Positions 8,690-23,600 of a stretch of DNA of 64,000 bases are shown one piece after another (the first letter of the stretch is position 1; each line of letters opens with the position of its first letter). The translations under genes were made by a program, and so were the position numbers. The stretch comes from Cladopsammia gracilis. Taxonomy: Eukaryota; Cnidaria; Anthozoa; Scleractinia; Dendrophylliidae. The notes below the pieces were generated by a model. The model was given only the letters and a program-made list of their open reading frames with translations, searched no databases and was not told the origin of the DNA. The stretch is taken from positions 310,001 to 374,000 of the forward strand of contig JAJGOT010000459.1 of assembly GCA_022457155.1 (NCBI GenBank), read 5' to 3'.

Positions 8690-11600
8690 TCAATCATGTC
8701 TGCTGCTAACCAGTTTTTGTTGTTGCTGTTGCTGCTGCCCTAGTCTCTTCAGATGCCCTATATGAGCCCCAAGCGCCTGCGTAAATGTGGCTTTATAATT
8801 GTACCTGACACCAAACTCCTTGCACGTTTCACGTACAATAGGAGTTATCTCTGGATAGTAAATCTGACTCACGCCAGGGAACAGGTGATGAGTTGTCTGG
8901 TGGTTAAGAGCTCCTGGTAATGGAATGAAAAATTTTAAATCAATTTATCATGTACGCAATTTTAGACCGGTTGTCAATTGAGCGTCGACGGAAGTAATTC
9001 GCGTGTAGCCTGTATAACTGGCGGTACAGTCCGCGTACGATGGCAAAATTTTGTACTTCTCGCGGCCTACGTCGCTTGTTGTCGCGGCCGCCGTCAAAAT
9101 TTTGCCATCGCGCGCGGGCTAAACCGCCAGCTACGCGTGTGCCTGGGTTTCGGTTTACTAAGCTCTGTGATTGGTCAAGAACACTCGCGCCACTTTCTCC
9201 ACTGATGAGAAAACCAAAACAGGCTGATAAAGTTGATTTCCAGCCATGTCCACACGTATACCGTTTCGATCGTTTTTCGTTGAAGCCGGGGATTTTTATA
9301 CCGTCTAAACGTCTAAAAACGCACCGAAAACGATGGGATTGCTCGTATTTTGCTGGCGTTGATTTCAGTAGTGATGGCAAGCTTAATTGCGCTACAACAA
9401 AGCCTATGGGGCAATTTGTAAATGTCGTGGACGGGGTCTCAAAGATGAATGAATGAATGAATGAATGAATAACTTGTGGCCCTCTCCTCGGAATTCTGTC
9501 TTAAACGGGGCAGGAAAATCAGAGAGCTTTGTTTTAAACAGGGTCAGGGTTTGAGCGGCCTGGCCTCACTTCCCTACCAGAACGTCTGTCGAATACCCCC
9601 TCCCCCCCTCCCGATGGGATACGCAGTGTTACCCCAGCATGAAGTTGCCGGTACCCATTTATGGATGAAAGACAGTGTGGAGTAAAGTTTCGTGTCTAAG
9701 GGAACACTAGACACGATGGTGTGGCAGGGTTCAGCTCTGGCGTCTCACGTCTAACGCACTGACAACTGCACCACCGCATCTCCACATTTAGTGGAAGCAA
9801 TGAAAGGAAACTTTAGCTTGGTTTCCACCAGCGTACGTAGGTAAGTGACGTTAGCGTACGTACGTATAAGCGACGTAAGCGGAATCGGAATCGGAATCGG
9901 AATCGGAATCGGAACCTTGCGATCCAGTGAAATCAAAAACGATGTAAGCGACCAGCAACCGACGGAAGCAGAAGCAGAGTTAGAAGAAAAAGAAAACCTT
10001 CTGATCCTTCCGATTCCGACGAGCTTCCGATTCCGTCGAGCTTCCGATTCCGACGAGCTTCCGATTCCGACGAGCTTCCGATTCCGACTCCGCGTTTTAA
10101 TTTACACTAGAACTTAAGGCTCCATACGCTTCCGATCACATCGCTGGTGGGAACCAGCCTTTATATTTTACTTCGAATTACAGATAGAAAAGCAATAATT
10201 AATACAATGCTAAGGTTTATGAAGATAGAGATAAAACAAGTAAATAATCAATTTAGTTTTCATTTAAATGCAGTTAATTTATAACTATTTAACTGATAGG
10301 ACGGACAGGTTTATAAAATGCTATTGAGTTGTCTCAGCTTGAAAAGTTCGTCCATAACTGATAACAACGTTAATCAGCGGTTGTGATGAGATTATATGTT
10401 AATAATGCCTTGCACCAAGATTCAGACAACAGGTTATTTTAAACATGTAATAACACCCCCAAAACTCACCTGTGAACACGTTAAAAAACCAGCTGTCCGT
10501 GGCGTAGTCCTGGGTTGTTTGTATCTGAAGCTCCGCCCTGAAAAATAATTACATTTAAAGAGAGTTTTAAAAAGACACACACGAATAGCTTTCTATCAAA
10601 TTTATTGGTATATTTTAAATCCTGATACAACCTTTTATTGCAAGTACATGTATAGAAAGAAAATTTGCCAATCTGTAGAATTATCTTAGAAAAAGAAACC
10701 CTTTAAGAAAGATGCAATATTCATCCTGTTACGAGCGGGAGACAGAGAAAAAAAATCTGAGTCTCTGAACCTATGACCTTCCGCACACCGGTTGGATACT
10801 TTAACCACTGAGCTATGAGAGACTCGTGGCGAGCTGGCCATATATAAGGAAAAAGGTGATGAGTTGTCTGGTGGTTAAGAGCTCCTGGTTCAACAACACC
10901 TACCAATCTTGCGTCATCTTTCCATCTTTTGCAGGTTCCAACCAATCCACCTAAAAGATAAAACAACTATTATTTTTGTTTTATGTATAAGCTACATGTA
11001 TATTACACCGAAGGGGGGTGGAGGGGTGGGGTAAGAATTTCAAATCACGATACCACGATCCTCAAACCAAAATGAACAGTAAACACATTGTGTATTTTTG
11101 TGATGTAGTGACCTCCGTCTAAGCCAGACACGTTCTGGACCAGCTGTAGCTGTCCGCCTTAGAAAGGTGTCCACCTTACAGGAGAGGTGTCCACCTTAAA
11201 GGGGTGTCCGCCTTAGAGAGGTATCTGCCTTACAGGGGTGCCTGCCTTAAAGGGTTGCCCGCCTTACAGGGGTGTCCACCTTGGAGAGGTGTCCTCCTTA
11301 CAGGGGTGTCCGCCTTAGAGAGGTGTCCTCCTTACAGGGGTGTCTGCCTTACAGGGCTGTCCACCTTACAGGGGTGCCTGCCTTAGAGAGGTGTCCGCCT
11401 TACAGGGGTGCCCGCCTTACAGGGGTGCCCACCTTACAGGGGTGTCCGCTTTAGAGGGGTGTCCTTCTTACAGGGGTGTCCACTTTAGAGAGGTGTCCGC
11501 CTTAAAAGGGGTGTCCACCTTAGAGAAGTGTCCACCTTACAGGGGTGTCCACCTTACAGGGGTGTCCGCCTTAGAGAGGTGTCCTCCTTACAGGGATGTC

Positions 11601-14600
11601 CGCCTTAGAGAGGAGTCCTCCTTACAGGGGTGTCCGCCTTACAGGGGTGTCCACTTTAGAGAGGTGTCCGCCTTACAGGGGTGTCTGCCTTACAGGGGTG
11701 CCTGCCTTACAGGGGTGTCCACCTTACAGGGGTGTCTGCCTTAGAGAGGTGTCTGCCTTACAGGGGTGCCTGCCTAACAGGGGTGTCCACCTTAGAGAGG
11801 TGTCCACCTTACAGGGGTGTCTGCCTTAACGAGGTGTCCGCCTTACAGGGGTGCCCGTTTTCATTTGATCGGTACATTACTAGTTAGGTGGGTTCCATTG
11901 TATTTATATAAGGGACCGACGTGTATAAGATGCTAATTTGAGGACTGGACAAAGTCAGCACTGAAAGAGCTACGTAAAAGGGCAAACACGTAGACTAGAC
12001 CAAGCAATCATGTAAGAGGGCGAAGATGATAGACACAACCTCAAACATGACCCAAATTACGAACGTATTTTAAGATTTAAAAATATCTAAACATGGGCTC
12101 CAGCATACTGGTCAAGAGATAGAGAGAGAGGGGCTATTCACATGATACCGGAATGACTTTCATTCTGGAACGAGTTCATTCCATCTCCATATATTTCTCT
12201 GTATCTGTTTACATGATACCGAGACGAAATTTTGTTCCCGTACAGGTCATTCCGGAATGAGTTCACTCCGATTTTCAATCCGAATGAAATTCTCGTTCAG
12301 GTATGACGTTTCATTCTGGTATCATGTAAACTGAAAACGAACTTCATTCCAAGATGAAAACCGCAAACCGTGTAGTCTGGGGCTGCGCTATCTTTGTTTT
12401 CTGATCTGGCGCGAAAACCACGCAAGCGAGAACGCCTTAGGCCGAGCCGGTCGATTTTGTCATGTGAATACAGTACGTACTTCATTTTGGAACGAAACTC
12501 ATTCCGGTATCATGTGTATAGCCCCGGAGAGACATAGAGAGAGATGCCGAAGACAATTAGTAATGGATTAAAAACCAGCGATTTCTAAGTAAAATGTCGC
12601 CTTAAACTTTCGTAGCATCCGGAATTTTTAACACCTTTTGTTTTTTGAGGCACAAAAATGTCGTTTTGCTTTCGAAATAAGGTCAGCTAGAATTTTACGA
12701 ACTTAGGTGAAGGAAGCGAGGAAATTCCGGTTGGGGGATAAGATTGCTTTTACCAAAATTTTTCTGCCGCTGAAATATTTCGCTAAAAGAACTAAAAATA
12801 TCAAACTGTATTAGCTTTCACATACATGTAGTTTCCTTTGAAGGTTCTAAAACTGATGATATGGAAAAACAGTACATTGCGATTTCAAGCATTTTTCTGC
12901 ACATTTTTTGTTGGGTGTCCCTGAACGTGGGGGGCGTGCAGAGAAAAGAGAGAGGTCCAAAGAATGGTGGCAATCTAGGAGCGAGGTGCGGGCTGCAGCA
13001 AAGGATAAGGGCTGTTGGCGGATGAAAATGGAGTTCTTATGCACCACTTGGCTTTAAGGAGATAGGTTGTAGTTAACATGTAAATTGAGAGAGGAGTTTA
13101 AATCAAATGTGGCGTTTATTGAAGTAAGTAGTGTATTATGTAAAGTGGGCTCACCTCACTCACAACATGAGATGCCTGGAAAACCAGAGCCAACCAGTAA
13201 CTAGCAACCATGTCCGCAATAATAAACAGTACAACCTGGATACACATTGATCAATAAAGATTGATAAAATTATTAATATAAACTGAGTGAGTAATCGTAT
13301 AATAATATATTTATCATATCAAACAACGAGCGAGCAAAACCCTGGCAGAAAAGACTACCCTGTTTATTGATGTATTATTTATATCATTATACAATTTTAG
13401 TAAACTTACATGTACATTCATTCATGTATGATTCACTATATTGTAACTAGTGTCAAAGGCTTGACGACAACTTTTAAATAGAAAATTTGGCTTAGCTTAT
13501 TTCCACGTTTAGCTTATTTTCCACGCCAAATGTCAACAAATATACAACTTAGTTGGATAAAAAGGTTTTATAGAGCAAAACAAAAGCAGTAGTTTGGAGA
13601 TAAAGTGCGCATGCAGGATTGAAGTGGATTACAGTTCATGAAAATTTATTTATTGACAGGCGGTCAAGAAATCAAACTTGCCATTCTTGTGAAATTTTGA
13701 CTTTTCTAGCAGTTATTTTGTCTGTTTCGTTCATATTTCTTTGCTTTTATCACTTTTGGCGATGGTTTCTTCCAATTTTAAGATAATAAAGTAAGCTTCA
13801 AGCAAGCTCCTGGCCATAATCATGAAAACACGATATTTTAGCCGGGTCTGTGCCCCTTTAACTAACCACTTTCCACACTGCGAGAAACAGACAAGGGATC
13901 ACCACTCTGTATATCAGGAAAAAGAGCTTGCCAGTGAGGAACACTGTCAACTGAGATCCTGACGGAGGATTAACACGAATCACACCTGAAAGACAAAAAG
14001 CATGCTTTACGAAAACAAATTTACCATACCGTAGAGTTCCCAAAGTAGCCGCGGCCCCGTTACTTTCGGAATTAGCAAGCGTAAGGGGCCGCTACTTTCG
14101 GGTAGCCGACGTTACTTACCTAAAGAACATGAATAATTGAAAAAAAAATGATGAACAACCGCGGAATAAACATAATGCCACTTTAATTCTCGCTTTTCTC
14201 ATTGATTCTTCGGCATTCCTCGGCATTCCTGTACAGTTATAAAACGCTAAGCTATTCCATCTCCATGGAGACGTCAGACCTCAGACACCCCAGTATGGTA
14301 TTTTTGATTGGACCGCTACTTTCGTGGGGCCGTTACTTTCGGGTGGGGCGTTACTTTCGGATGGGGCGTTACTTTCGGATGGGGCGTTACTTTCTTGGGG
14401 CCGTTACTTTCGGGTGGGGCGTTACTTTCGTGGGGCCGTTACTTTCGGGTGGACCGTTACTTCCAGGTGGGGTGTTTCTTTCGGGTGGACCGTTACTTTC
14501 GGGTGGGGCGTTACTTTCGGGTGGGGCGTTACTTTCGTGGGGCCGTTACTTTCGGGTGGACCGTTACTTCCAGGTGGGGTGTTTCTTTCGGGTGGACCGT

Positions 14601-17600
14601 TACTTTCGGGTGAGGCGTTACTTTCGGAAATTACTAGAAATTTCTAATAACGAAAGATTAAGATATACATTTAAGAATAAATATCAGCGATATAAAAACA
14701 TGACGTTTCGGCGACGACATGTCACCATTATCAAATGTAAAATTATTTGTGAAGTCGAAAGTGTGAAAATAAATAAATAAAAGATGCGAAGATGAACGAA
14801 AGAATGTGGCTTAATTAACTAAACAGTTTCGCTGGTATGGAGTCTTTTTGAGTGTTAAGAGACGGACTCTTTTTCCTTATCAATAGCATCTCATAAATAA
14901 GGCACTCAAACTTTCCGCGGCATTTCTTTAGGATGGTTAATTGCTCATGAAGATTGTACGGTCTTTGGTTATGTTCGTACTTAAGGTGTTTGCCGATGGC
15001 AGAATATTTGTGTTCCTCAATGCGAAGGTGGAGGTGACGGCACGTGTAGCCTATATAATTCGCATCGCACGAATTACATTTAAATTCATACACAACGCTT
15101 TGTTGGTTAACTAGTGAGGGCTTTGTTTCCGTGACTTTCAAATCTTCAGAGATTTTCCTACTTGTGAAAACTGGTTGTAATACACGATCGATTTTCTTTC
15201 CAAGGTCGCTTAGCTGTCTGCGAACGGAGTCGGCGGATTTCTGATCTTTAAACGGCAGGGTAATGTATATAGGACTTTCGATTGGATCAGTTCGGTTTTG
15301 GTTCTGGTCTTGGGAAGCGTGGAATCTCTTGAAAGTAGAATCAATAAGTTTCTCAGGATACTTCAGTTTCCGGAACATTGTTTTAAGATGCTGACATTCA
15401 TCCGAAAATTAACGTTACTTTCGAATTTTCTTGTTCTATGTTCACCACTCTTGGGAATGACAGTATTGAGCAAGCTACTCCCAGATACTGTATGACAAAA
15501 AACACTTCTTCCTCTAACCTCATTGTAAGGCAGTAGGAAATAAGGGAAAATATTAAGAAATGAACATAAAAAGGCAGAATGGTACATCCTCAGGGAATTG
15601 AGTGACAAGACGATGCAACCCAAAAACCAGTCAACAATGGACAATCTCTCACATACAGTACTCCACAAATAATACCATTGTCAAGCAATCTCAATATACT
15701 CACCATTTTTCTTTATAAAAAACATTATTGTAAAATCCTGAATTCTAGTCTTCAGACCTAGCTGTTGGAAAGAAAAAACATTAAAACAATCAGAAAAATT
15801 CTGGAAACACACTTTATACACACTTTTTTCAGTGCATTCGGCCTTCACTGTCCATAAATAATGATATGTTTTGATCTGTGTTGGAAGTCAAACTGACCAT
15901 TAAAAACGGTTTAAGTCATTCTACCACATTTGTGAACATAAAACAGTTGACTGTGCATGGTTGTGGTAATTTCAACAAAAGTTGTCGCACCTGCACAATG
16001 TCGCCGATAACCTTAAAGCTTAGAAGGTTTGATAATCAGACCTTCAACTATGCTTGAAGCAGCAATGATGGGACATATTTTATTATCATGATACTGAGTG
16101 TGGCCTTTAACCCCCAAGAAATACTACTGATACAGGTGGAAGAAATCTGGACACAAGTTGCAGTATTTCTACTATTTATAATTAGCATTTCTTTGTTATT
16201 AACTTAAATATATACAGTTACAAATTTGGAAACATCCATGAACTGACGATGGATACTAAGTGTCCAAGACATGTTTTTTAAACTCAGACGTTGTCTTGTT
16301 TTTGAAATGTTTACTATTCTACTGCTATGACATTTCGGTAAAAATGATTCAGTGAAGAATAAAAGGGGCAAAAGACAAAAATAATGATCTGTTATGAATA
16401 CTGCCTCCATTATTCACTTGGGACACTGAATGTGCAGCTTATTAGTACCATTTCTGTTAAGCTTCAGCTGAGCCAGTCAACTGTTAAGGGATTAGTGCAA
16501 ATGATCAATGCACAGTCAACATTGGAGGTACATACAGGATGTGTAGTGCTGTCACAAGAATAGTGTTTTCTTTTTTATACCAGACAAATTCAGCTGCATC
16601 TGTTAACATGTAATTTGCCATGTAGTAGAACTGAAAACTAATGCTGTCATAGCCACTCTCAATTGCAACAACAAAAAAGCTCTTGAAAGTGACAAAAATC
16701 AATTTATATGATCCCTTGTCAGGTAGGTGAAGTCAAAAAAGAGCCACGGGCAGTCCACATGAAGCAACTAGGAGCATTACTACTCTGCATTGTTTGGGAT
16801 GCTTGTCCATTCCAAGGTAACTCCCATTCACTGGTACCCATTTATACATCTGGGTGGAGAGAGGCAGTGTGAAGCAAAGTTTCTTGTCTAAGGACACAAC
16901 ACCATGGCAGAGACCTGAAGGCTTGAACCACCGACCTTCAGATTTGAAGTCCATAATACAGTGCAAACATTATTTATGGCAGATTACCTAGGAATGGATC
17001 TTAATGGCCTTTTGGAATCTTTCACAGCTGAATGCTGAGTTGCTGTTCATTCATCAGTTGCATCACAGTACACACAAATACATGTACATCAATTTCCCCC
17101 TTGTCCTCTAGCTGTCATCCTTGTTGATGAATTATTGATATCATCGCAGTCCACTTGGTCTGACATTGTGAGACCTTCAAAGGAATTGTCTCTTTCTTCC
17201 AGTACATTATGCAAGCTCTTTAGTGACAGGGAAGGGGGCTCTTATTTGATAGGGCGCTTATTTCTAATTTCAGATATAAAGGGTGGGTGCTTATTCAAGC
17301 GGGGCACTTATTAGAGGGTGGTGCGCATTCTTAGCAAATATGGTATACGCTTCCAAGGGTGGAGATCAGAAACAAAGTTTCTTTTTGAAGAAAACAACAC
17401 AAGGGCTGAGACGTGGCCTGGAACCACCGACCTTAGGAGAGACCTGAAGGCTTGAACCACCGACCTTCAGATTTGAAGTCCATAATACAGTGCAAACATT
17501 ATTTATGGCAGATTACCTAGGAATGGATCTTAATGGCCTTTTGGAATCTTTCACAGCTGAATGCTGAGTTGCTGTTCATTATTTAAATGAACTTAAAAGT

Positions 17601-20600
17601 GATGTTTATTAGAAAACTATATAAATCCCCTTTATCCCCACCCCTGAAAAGGTGGATTATCCCCCTTGTACACGTATAATCAGGTACCACGCACCTCTCG
17701 AGAACCTCTAATTTCATTGGACCTGGGTATCATGCACATGTATTGTTTTCAAGGCTAGAGTCCATTGTTAGTTCCATTGTTTTTTTCAGCCAATCCTGTG
17801 AGGCGTTCCGATACAGTTGTACATACATGCTGCCTCTGTATATTATGTATAAGGTTATTAAAATAACTTGACATAATCACATTCTTCAGGAAGGAAAAGC
17901 AACTTACTAGGCAGTAGACCAGGGGCACATAGACATGTTGATAAACATAATGAGGTACCCACTTTTGAGTCCACTTAATACGTCTTATGTCTGGATGCTG
18001 GAGACAAAATTGCAAAAAGATAGTGTCATTAATTAGAACTTGATTGAGCCAAATCTCCTTTTCATAAACTCTTAGTGCAGCAAGCAAGAAAAATGAGCCT
18101 GTAAATTGTTTGGCCCGATTTCTGCGGCTCACCCAGGTTCGGTTTTCCGGCTGGTAATTGAGCCTAATGTTTACTTACTTTTATATGTATTAAAATATAA
18201 TTTGATTTTCTGAGATTGTAAATAAATTAATTAAGTGTAACAATTGAAATGAAAGCTCTCAAGAAGTACGTTGCTGTCATGTCATTCATTTGTTGTTACA
18301 AATAACTCAGTAATGATACAATGTAGGAAATGTTCGGTACTTACATCCTCTGTTGTAACAATATCTGGATCCAAACCATCAATGTTGGTGTATGGATGAT
18401 GACCAAGGGTATGCTACAAATGTTTTAAATAATTACATTGCTTTAATAAATGTTCACAATTGAAGGGTTGCATGGTATTTAAGGGGTACAAGTGATGATT
18501 TAGGGCAGTGAAATCTACATTGATCCTTAAATGTGTGGTTCCAGAAAATATCCATACCAGGTCATTGGAAATTCTGAGGGGGAGGGGGGTCTAAAAGCCA
18601 AAGTTTTTAAAGGATAGTATGTTCAGCTAAACTGGAATTTCCAGTGGGGTGGGTTGGGGGGTACAAACAAAAAAAAAACCTTCTGTGGGAGGGGTATGGA
18701 TATTTTCAGTAACACATTCAATTAGCTCTAATTTGGCATACAGACTGGTAGGGAAGCATAGTTCCATTTTTTTCTGAATTGAAGGCTTATACAACTGTAA
18801 ATAGATCTGAATAATATCAGCCCATTACTTTTAAGGGGCAGGAACATGGGACTGAATCTAGAAGGGGGTGAGAAGGCTACGGGAAACAGGGAAAGCGATG
18901 GTGAGAAGGGTGATTATTCCAAATTTCATTCAACCAGCTTTATAGCTAAAACCAAAACCATAAGCAACTTACAGTAGTTAATAAATATTGTTCTCATTGT
19001 GTTTTTGTTCTTTAGCCAAGCAGCATGAGAAGTGCATCACAGTACACACCCCTTGTCCTCTACCTTTGTCATCTTTGTTGATGAATTATTGATATCAACG
19101 CAGTCCACTTGGTCTGACAATGTGAGACCTTCAAAGGGATTGTCTCTTTCTTCGAGTACATTATGCAAGCTCTTTAGTGACAGGGAAGGGGGCTCTTATT
19201 TGAATAGGGCACTTACAGTGTATTTCTAATTTCAGATATAAATGGCGGGCACTTTTTCAAGGGGGGCACTTGTTAGAGGGTGGGTGCTCATTCTTAGCAA
19301 ATACGGTATACGCTTCCAAGGGTGGAGATCAGAGACAAAGTTTCTTTTTGAAGAAAACAACACAAGGGCTGAGACATGACCTGCCACCAACGACCTTAGG
19401 ATCTGAACCACTACACCGCCATATCACTCCCCAGATAACTCTCTGCTTAATAAATTATGAACATCCAGGAATGAGACTGCTAAATTTACATATGCATGAC
19501 AGAAATTTTTATATTTCTGACCTGATAAATCCAAACATAGAACGAAGCACCATTTAGGAAGTCATGAATGTGGCCAACAACTCTCCATAATGTGGGCCGA
19601 CTGGTAACAGCACAGTGACTTAAAAATTTAACAAGAGATAACATTTATTTTACTCAATATTACACTATGATATCACTGACCTTCTCGTAAATGAATATTT
19701 TAAATGAGTCATTAATACTGATTACACTTTAAGTGGAGAATAGCCAGGGGAGTCAATTATATATTACTACTTCAGACAAAAATTAAAGTTATCAAAATGA
19801 CCCTCAAATGTACTCACTGGGGTTTGGGTGGTAGAAACCTTTGCAGCTTTCAATTGAGTGTCAAAAGTAATTTTGCAATTATAGTTTAATACTTTTGTTT
19901 TGAATTGAATTTAAAAAATTTGCACCACTTTCTGAAACAATCAGAAGTAAAACCAAACCCAAATGTGAGTTAAATTACACATGTTTTCCTGTGCTTGCAG
20001 GCTCTGGTTAAATTGGCTTCAACTTCTGATTGGTTGATTGGATTGTTCTGCATCTGTTGTGATTGGCCAGAGTACTGTAATTACTTTGGTTTTGGTTTTA
20101 TGACACTCGACTGAAAACCACTCTTCTAAATATTGTCCTGATACATGTTTCAGAAGTAATTGCTTACAGTTGATCTTACAAAAGCTATAAGGCCACCAGT
20201 AAGGTCTGACAACATTCAGCACTTGGCCTTCCAGGTAATGGGGTGGAGAGGGGGGGGGGGGGAGGTGGCGGAGGGGAGGAGGTGGGGGATTGGGTGTGAT
20301 ACTAACCACTCCACCTCATTAAACACTATCCTGTTACACTGCAATGGTGACATGTGTTACACATCAATATACAGAGTATGTTTATGGGTAAGCTGATTAT
20401 ATAATTTATGTTAATTACCTGGAATCGTGATTGTTTACCAGGCCAATCATAGCACACATCAAACCCATGCAAGCTGCAGCAATACAAGACAGGAAAAAAT
20501 TATCGGCCAACCAGAACACCTGTACAGAATAAGAGATGACACTGCATGATCACAAGGAAGCAATATTTTTATACAACATTTAATTTAACATTTCCTCTAT

Positions 20601-23600
20601 TTAGCCCCCACATGCAGTTACACTGTACATCATTTATTATGCTTAAAATTTAACCAACCTGGGCACTCCACATTAAAAGTAAAGCAGTTGGTATTCCAAT
20701 GTAGCGTAACCACATCCACCCTGAGTACTTGGGGTCCTATTACATTTGTAATAAATAAAAAATAGCAAATTAACACTTCACCTCCAGCATACATGTACCT
20801 TTTCCAAACTAATGCTGATCATAAAAAATGCTGCAGCTTTAATAAATCAATCATGTACAGTGTACATGTATATTTCATGTACTATGATACAGGTTAGATA
20901 CAACTTCCTATTGGCAATGCATGACCAAGATCAACCAATTATGGTGTTTTACACTTACTGTAGGAATTGTGTCCAATAAAAATATATATTATTGTGAGAG
21001 ACGTTAAAATGTAGTACATATCATTTGCACATGATGTTTGTATGTGACTGAGATGAAACTGATCATGAGCTTCACTTAGTTGAGGCTTTGGAGGTTTCAA
21101 CTGTGTTTATACTAGAAATACTTGTCTCGCAGAACCTCGCAAAGCTTGGGGGAGGGTGCACCGCATGTCTAAACTTTGGTGGCATCTCGATTTGCAAATG
21201 AGGCTTTTCGCCATTCCACTTCATCTTCTTTTAAACCAAAAACATTGGTAAAAGGTCCTTTCGATGGTTCGCGTACCGTTTATCGTCCGCCATCTTTGCT
21301 TACCATGCTCCTCTATACGCTTACATGAAGTAGTACCGCTGTCTCACGTCTTCAAGCTTTGTTGCGCTGTTGCCAGGCAACTGCAGGACATCTTCAAGTA
21401 TATATATATATATGAATATAAATATATTTTTCGCTCGAATTCGCGCAGCTTAGCTCCCGAGGCACGACAAATTTATTAACCTCGCTTCGCGAGGAACAAA
21501 ATGTACGTTCAATAGCTCAAATTGATCGGAAAACTCAATGCAAGGCTAACATGATCCCAGCAGATAATGTAAGGATGCTCAATCCAAAATGATTATAGTC
21601 ATTTTCTCGCATATAGGATTTTAATTTTGGCAGAAAAGTTGCCAAATACCTGGAAACAATTGTCTTGTGCTAATACTGAAATACAGTGTTGCTACTTTCT
21701 GTATACAAATAAATTTTAATCAAAATTGATATTTTATTATATTTTTTTACCTGATTTGTTTCCTTGAAATACTTTTTGACTCTGTCTCGTGCTGTTTGGA
21801 AAAATAGCCTGGCAAATAAAATGGACATCTATAATTAGGTCTGAGGCTGAGAGTGCAATAATTATTGGTTTACTTAAAATAAATTGAGTATAACTCTCCA
21901 TAATGGCCACCTCAGTGACCTTCTTAATACTAACTTACCCTGTATGGCTGGAAAATTCTGCCAAAGTGTGGCTGCATTATAAATGGGTTGATTATTATAT
22001 AAATTACTATATAAAACATTTAACTATGAGAAAAAGAATTAAAGTGTAATTCAAATGATAGTTTCAGATTGGGATATACTGTACATGTAATTTATAATTT
22101 GTAAGTTTTAACTTACCCAAGTTCTGGAAAAGTTGGTAACTCGTTAGAAACCAGGTCTCCAACATAATGCTTTTCTAAAACCCTGGTAAGGCAAAATATA
22201 ACAAGTTAAACTGTAATGATTTTTCTTACAATATTTTCATTAAATCCCAGGGTGTTATAACAAACCTGGTGCAAGGTGGAGGTATTCTTGGTTTTCACTT
22301 ACATCATATCAAAATTCAGAAGCATTAAACAACAGATTCCGATTCCCAAATGTTTATGGAATTGTAGAGAGTTTAAAACTACACATCTGGGCCAAATTTT
22401 GAAGCGCAAAAGCATTTCGTTTAAGAGTTATAGGCGAACAAGTATTAAACATTTATAGTAAGAAATGTATGAAGCGGCCATCTTGGTGTCCCACTTAGGG
22501 ACACCAACATGGCGGCCAAAAATTCAAAGTCTTAACACCAAAAATCAAATAAAAAAATATTGTATTCACTATAAGTGCCATTAAATTGGCTTATAAACAT
22601 CTATAATTCAAAAATAACTTTCAACGGGTTCAATTTTGTTTATTTTCACGGCTTATCTGAAATAGTGTGATGAATTGCGTGACACATTTAAAACCTTTAT
22701 AAATCAGAAACAAAACATCGTTAAAACCTGAAACTTTTTGTGAAAGATTATAATACCGGTATCCACATACCATGTTAGAAACAGCTTTGCAGGACGTATA
22801 CTTTAGATTTTTGAATTTTTATGATGTCATGTGAAAACCAAGAATATTCTGGTTATACAATCCCAGGGGATTCACTTGGTGAATCAGGTTAAAAGTGATC
22901 AGGAGCTGTGAATAAAACCAAACTATAATGACCCAAAACTTCCTGATGGACAAGAATTTTCTTTTAGTGTCAGTCAGTCTGCAGTCTGAGGTCTGCAGTC
23001 TGCAAATGTCAGATACCGGGGGGGGAGGGGTTGGGGGGGTACAATATGAAACTGACAAGTTTCTGAAGAAACGTGCTGTGTTAAAACTTAAGATAATTTA
23101 TCAGTTTCATTTTGTAGGCATCTTAATAATAAGCTTAAGTCTTGAATAAACGGCAAACGTTAAGCTTATTAAATTTAGCACAGACAAATATACAAGCTTA
23201 CCCTTTCATTGCGTGTATGATAGCTCTTTTTAAAAAATTTTCAAATCAATTGACTTGACCTCAGATTCCGTTTTGTACAATACAATCAATGTTGTATCTA
23301 AACTGGCAGGATTTACATGGAGCTCTTAAAAGAGCAAGCTTACTGCTTACGTAAACTTAAAGCTCTCAAGTGTTCTATAACCTTAAGCTTACTTTGTGGC
23401 AGAATCACTAAACGCATGGTACGTCTCAAACACAACGGTTACGTCCCTTCCTGCCGCCATAAGCAACATATCTTTACCGCCAGGATGGCGGTTAAGAAAT
23501 TTACTGACATCGTACACCTGAAGAAAAAAGGAAAAATCGTAGATCACGCCGGGAGATCACGAACTTCGTGATCGAAAGATCGAAAGTTGGCGCGCACGTA

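Noticed and set aside
11204..11887. Long leucine/tyrosine-rich open frames on the plus strand
   Set aside because: They are produced by the 17-bp minisatellite cycling through frames; there is no start context, domain or splice support.
14202..14780. 192-codon frame with repeated WGRYFR
   Set aside because: It is a translation of the 18-bp minisatellite in an intron on the opposite strand to the gene.
22276..22458. Open frame on the plus strand within the desaturase intron
   Set aside because: It lies in a dispersed repeat whose other copy (54845-55310) does not keep the frame.
23212..23232. Possible tiny desaturase exon coding AIIHAMKG with GTAAGC donor
   Set aside because: Exons 23393-23517 and 22117-22182 already join in phase to give the expected [13 protein letters not shown], so the extra piece would break the b5 domain.
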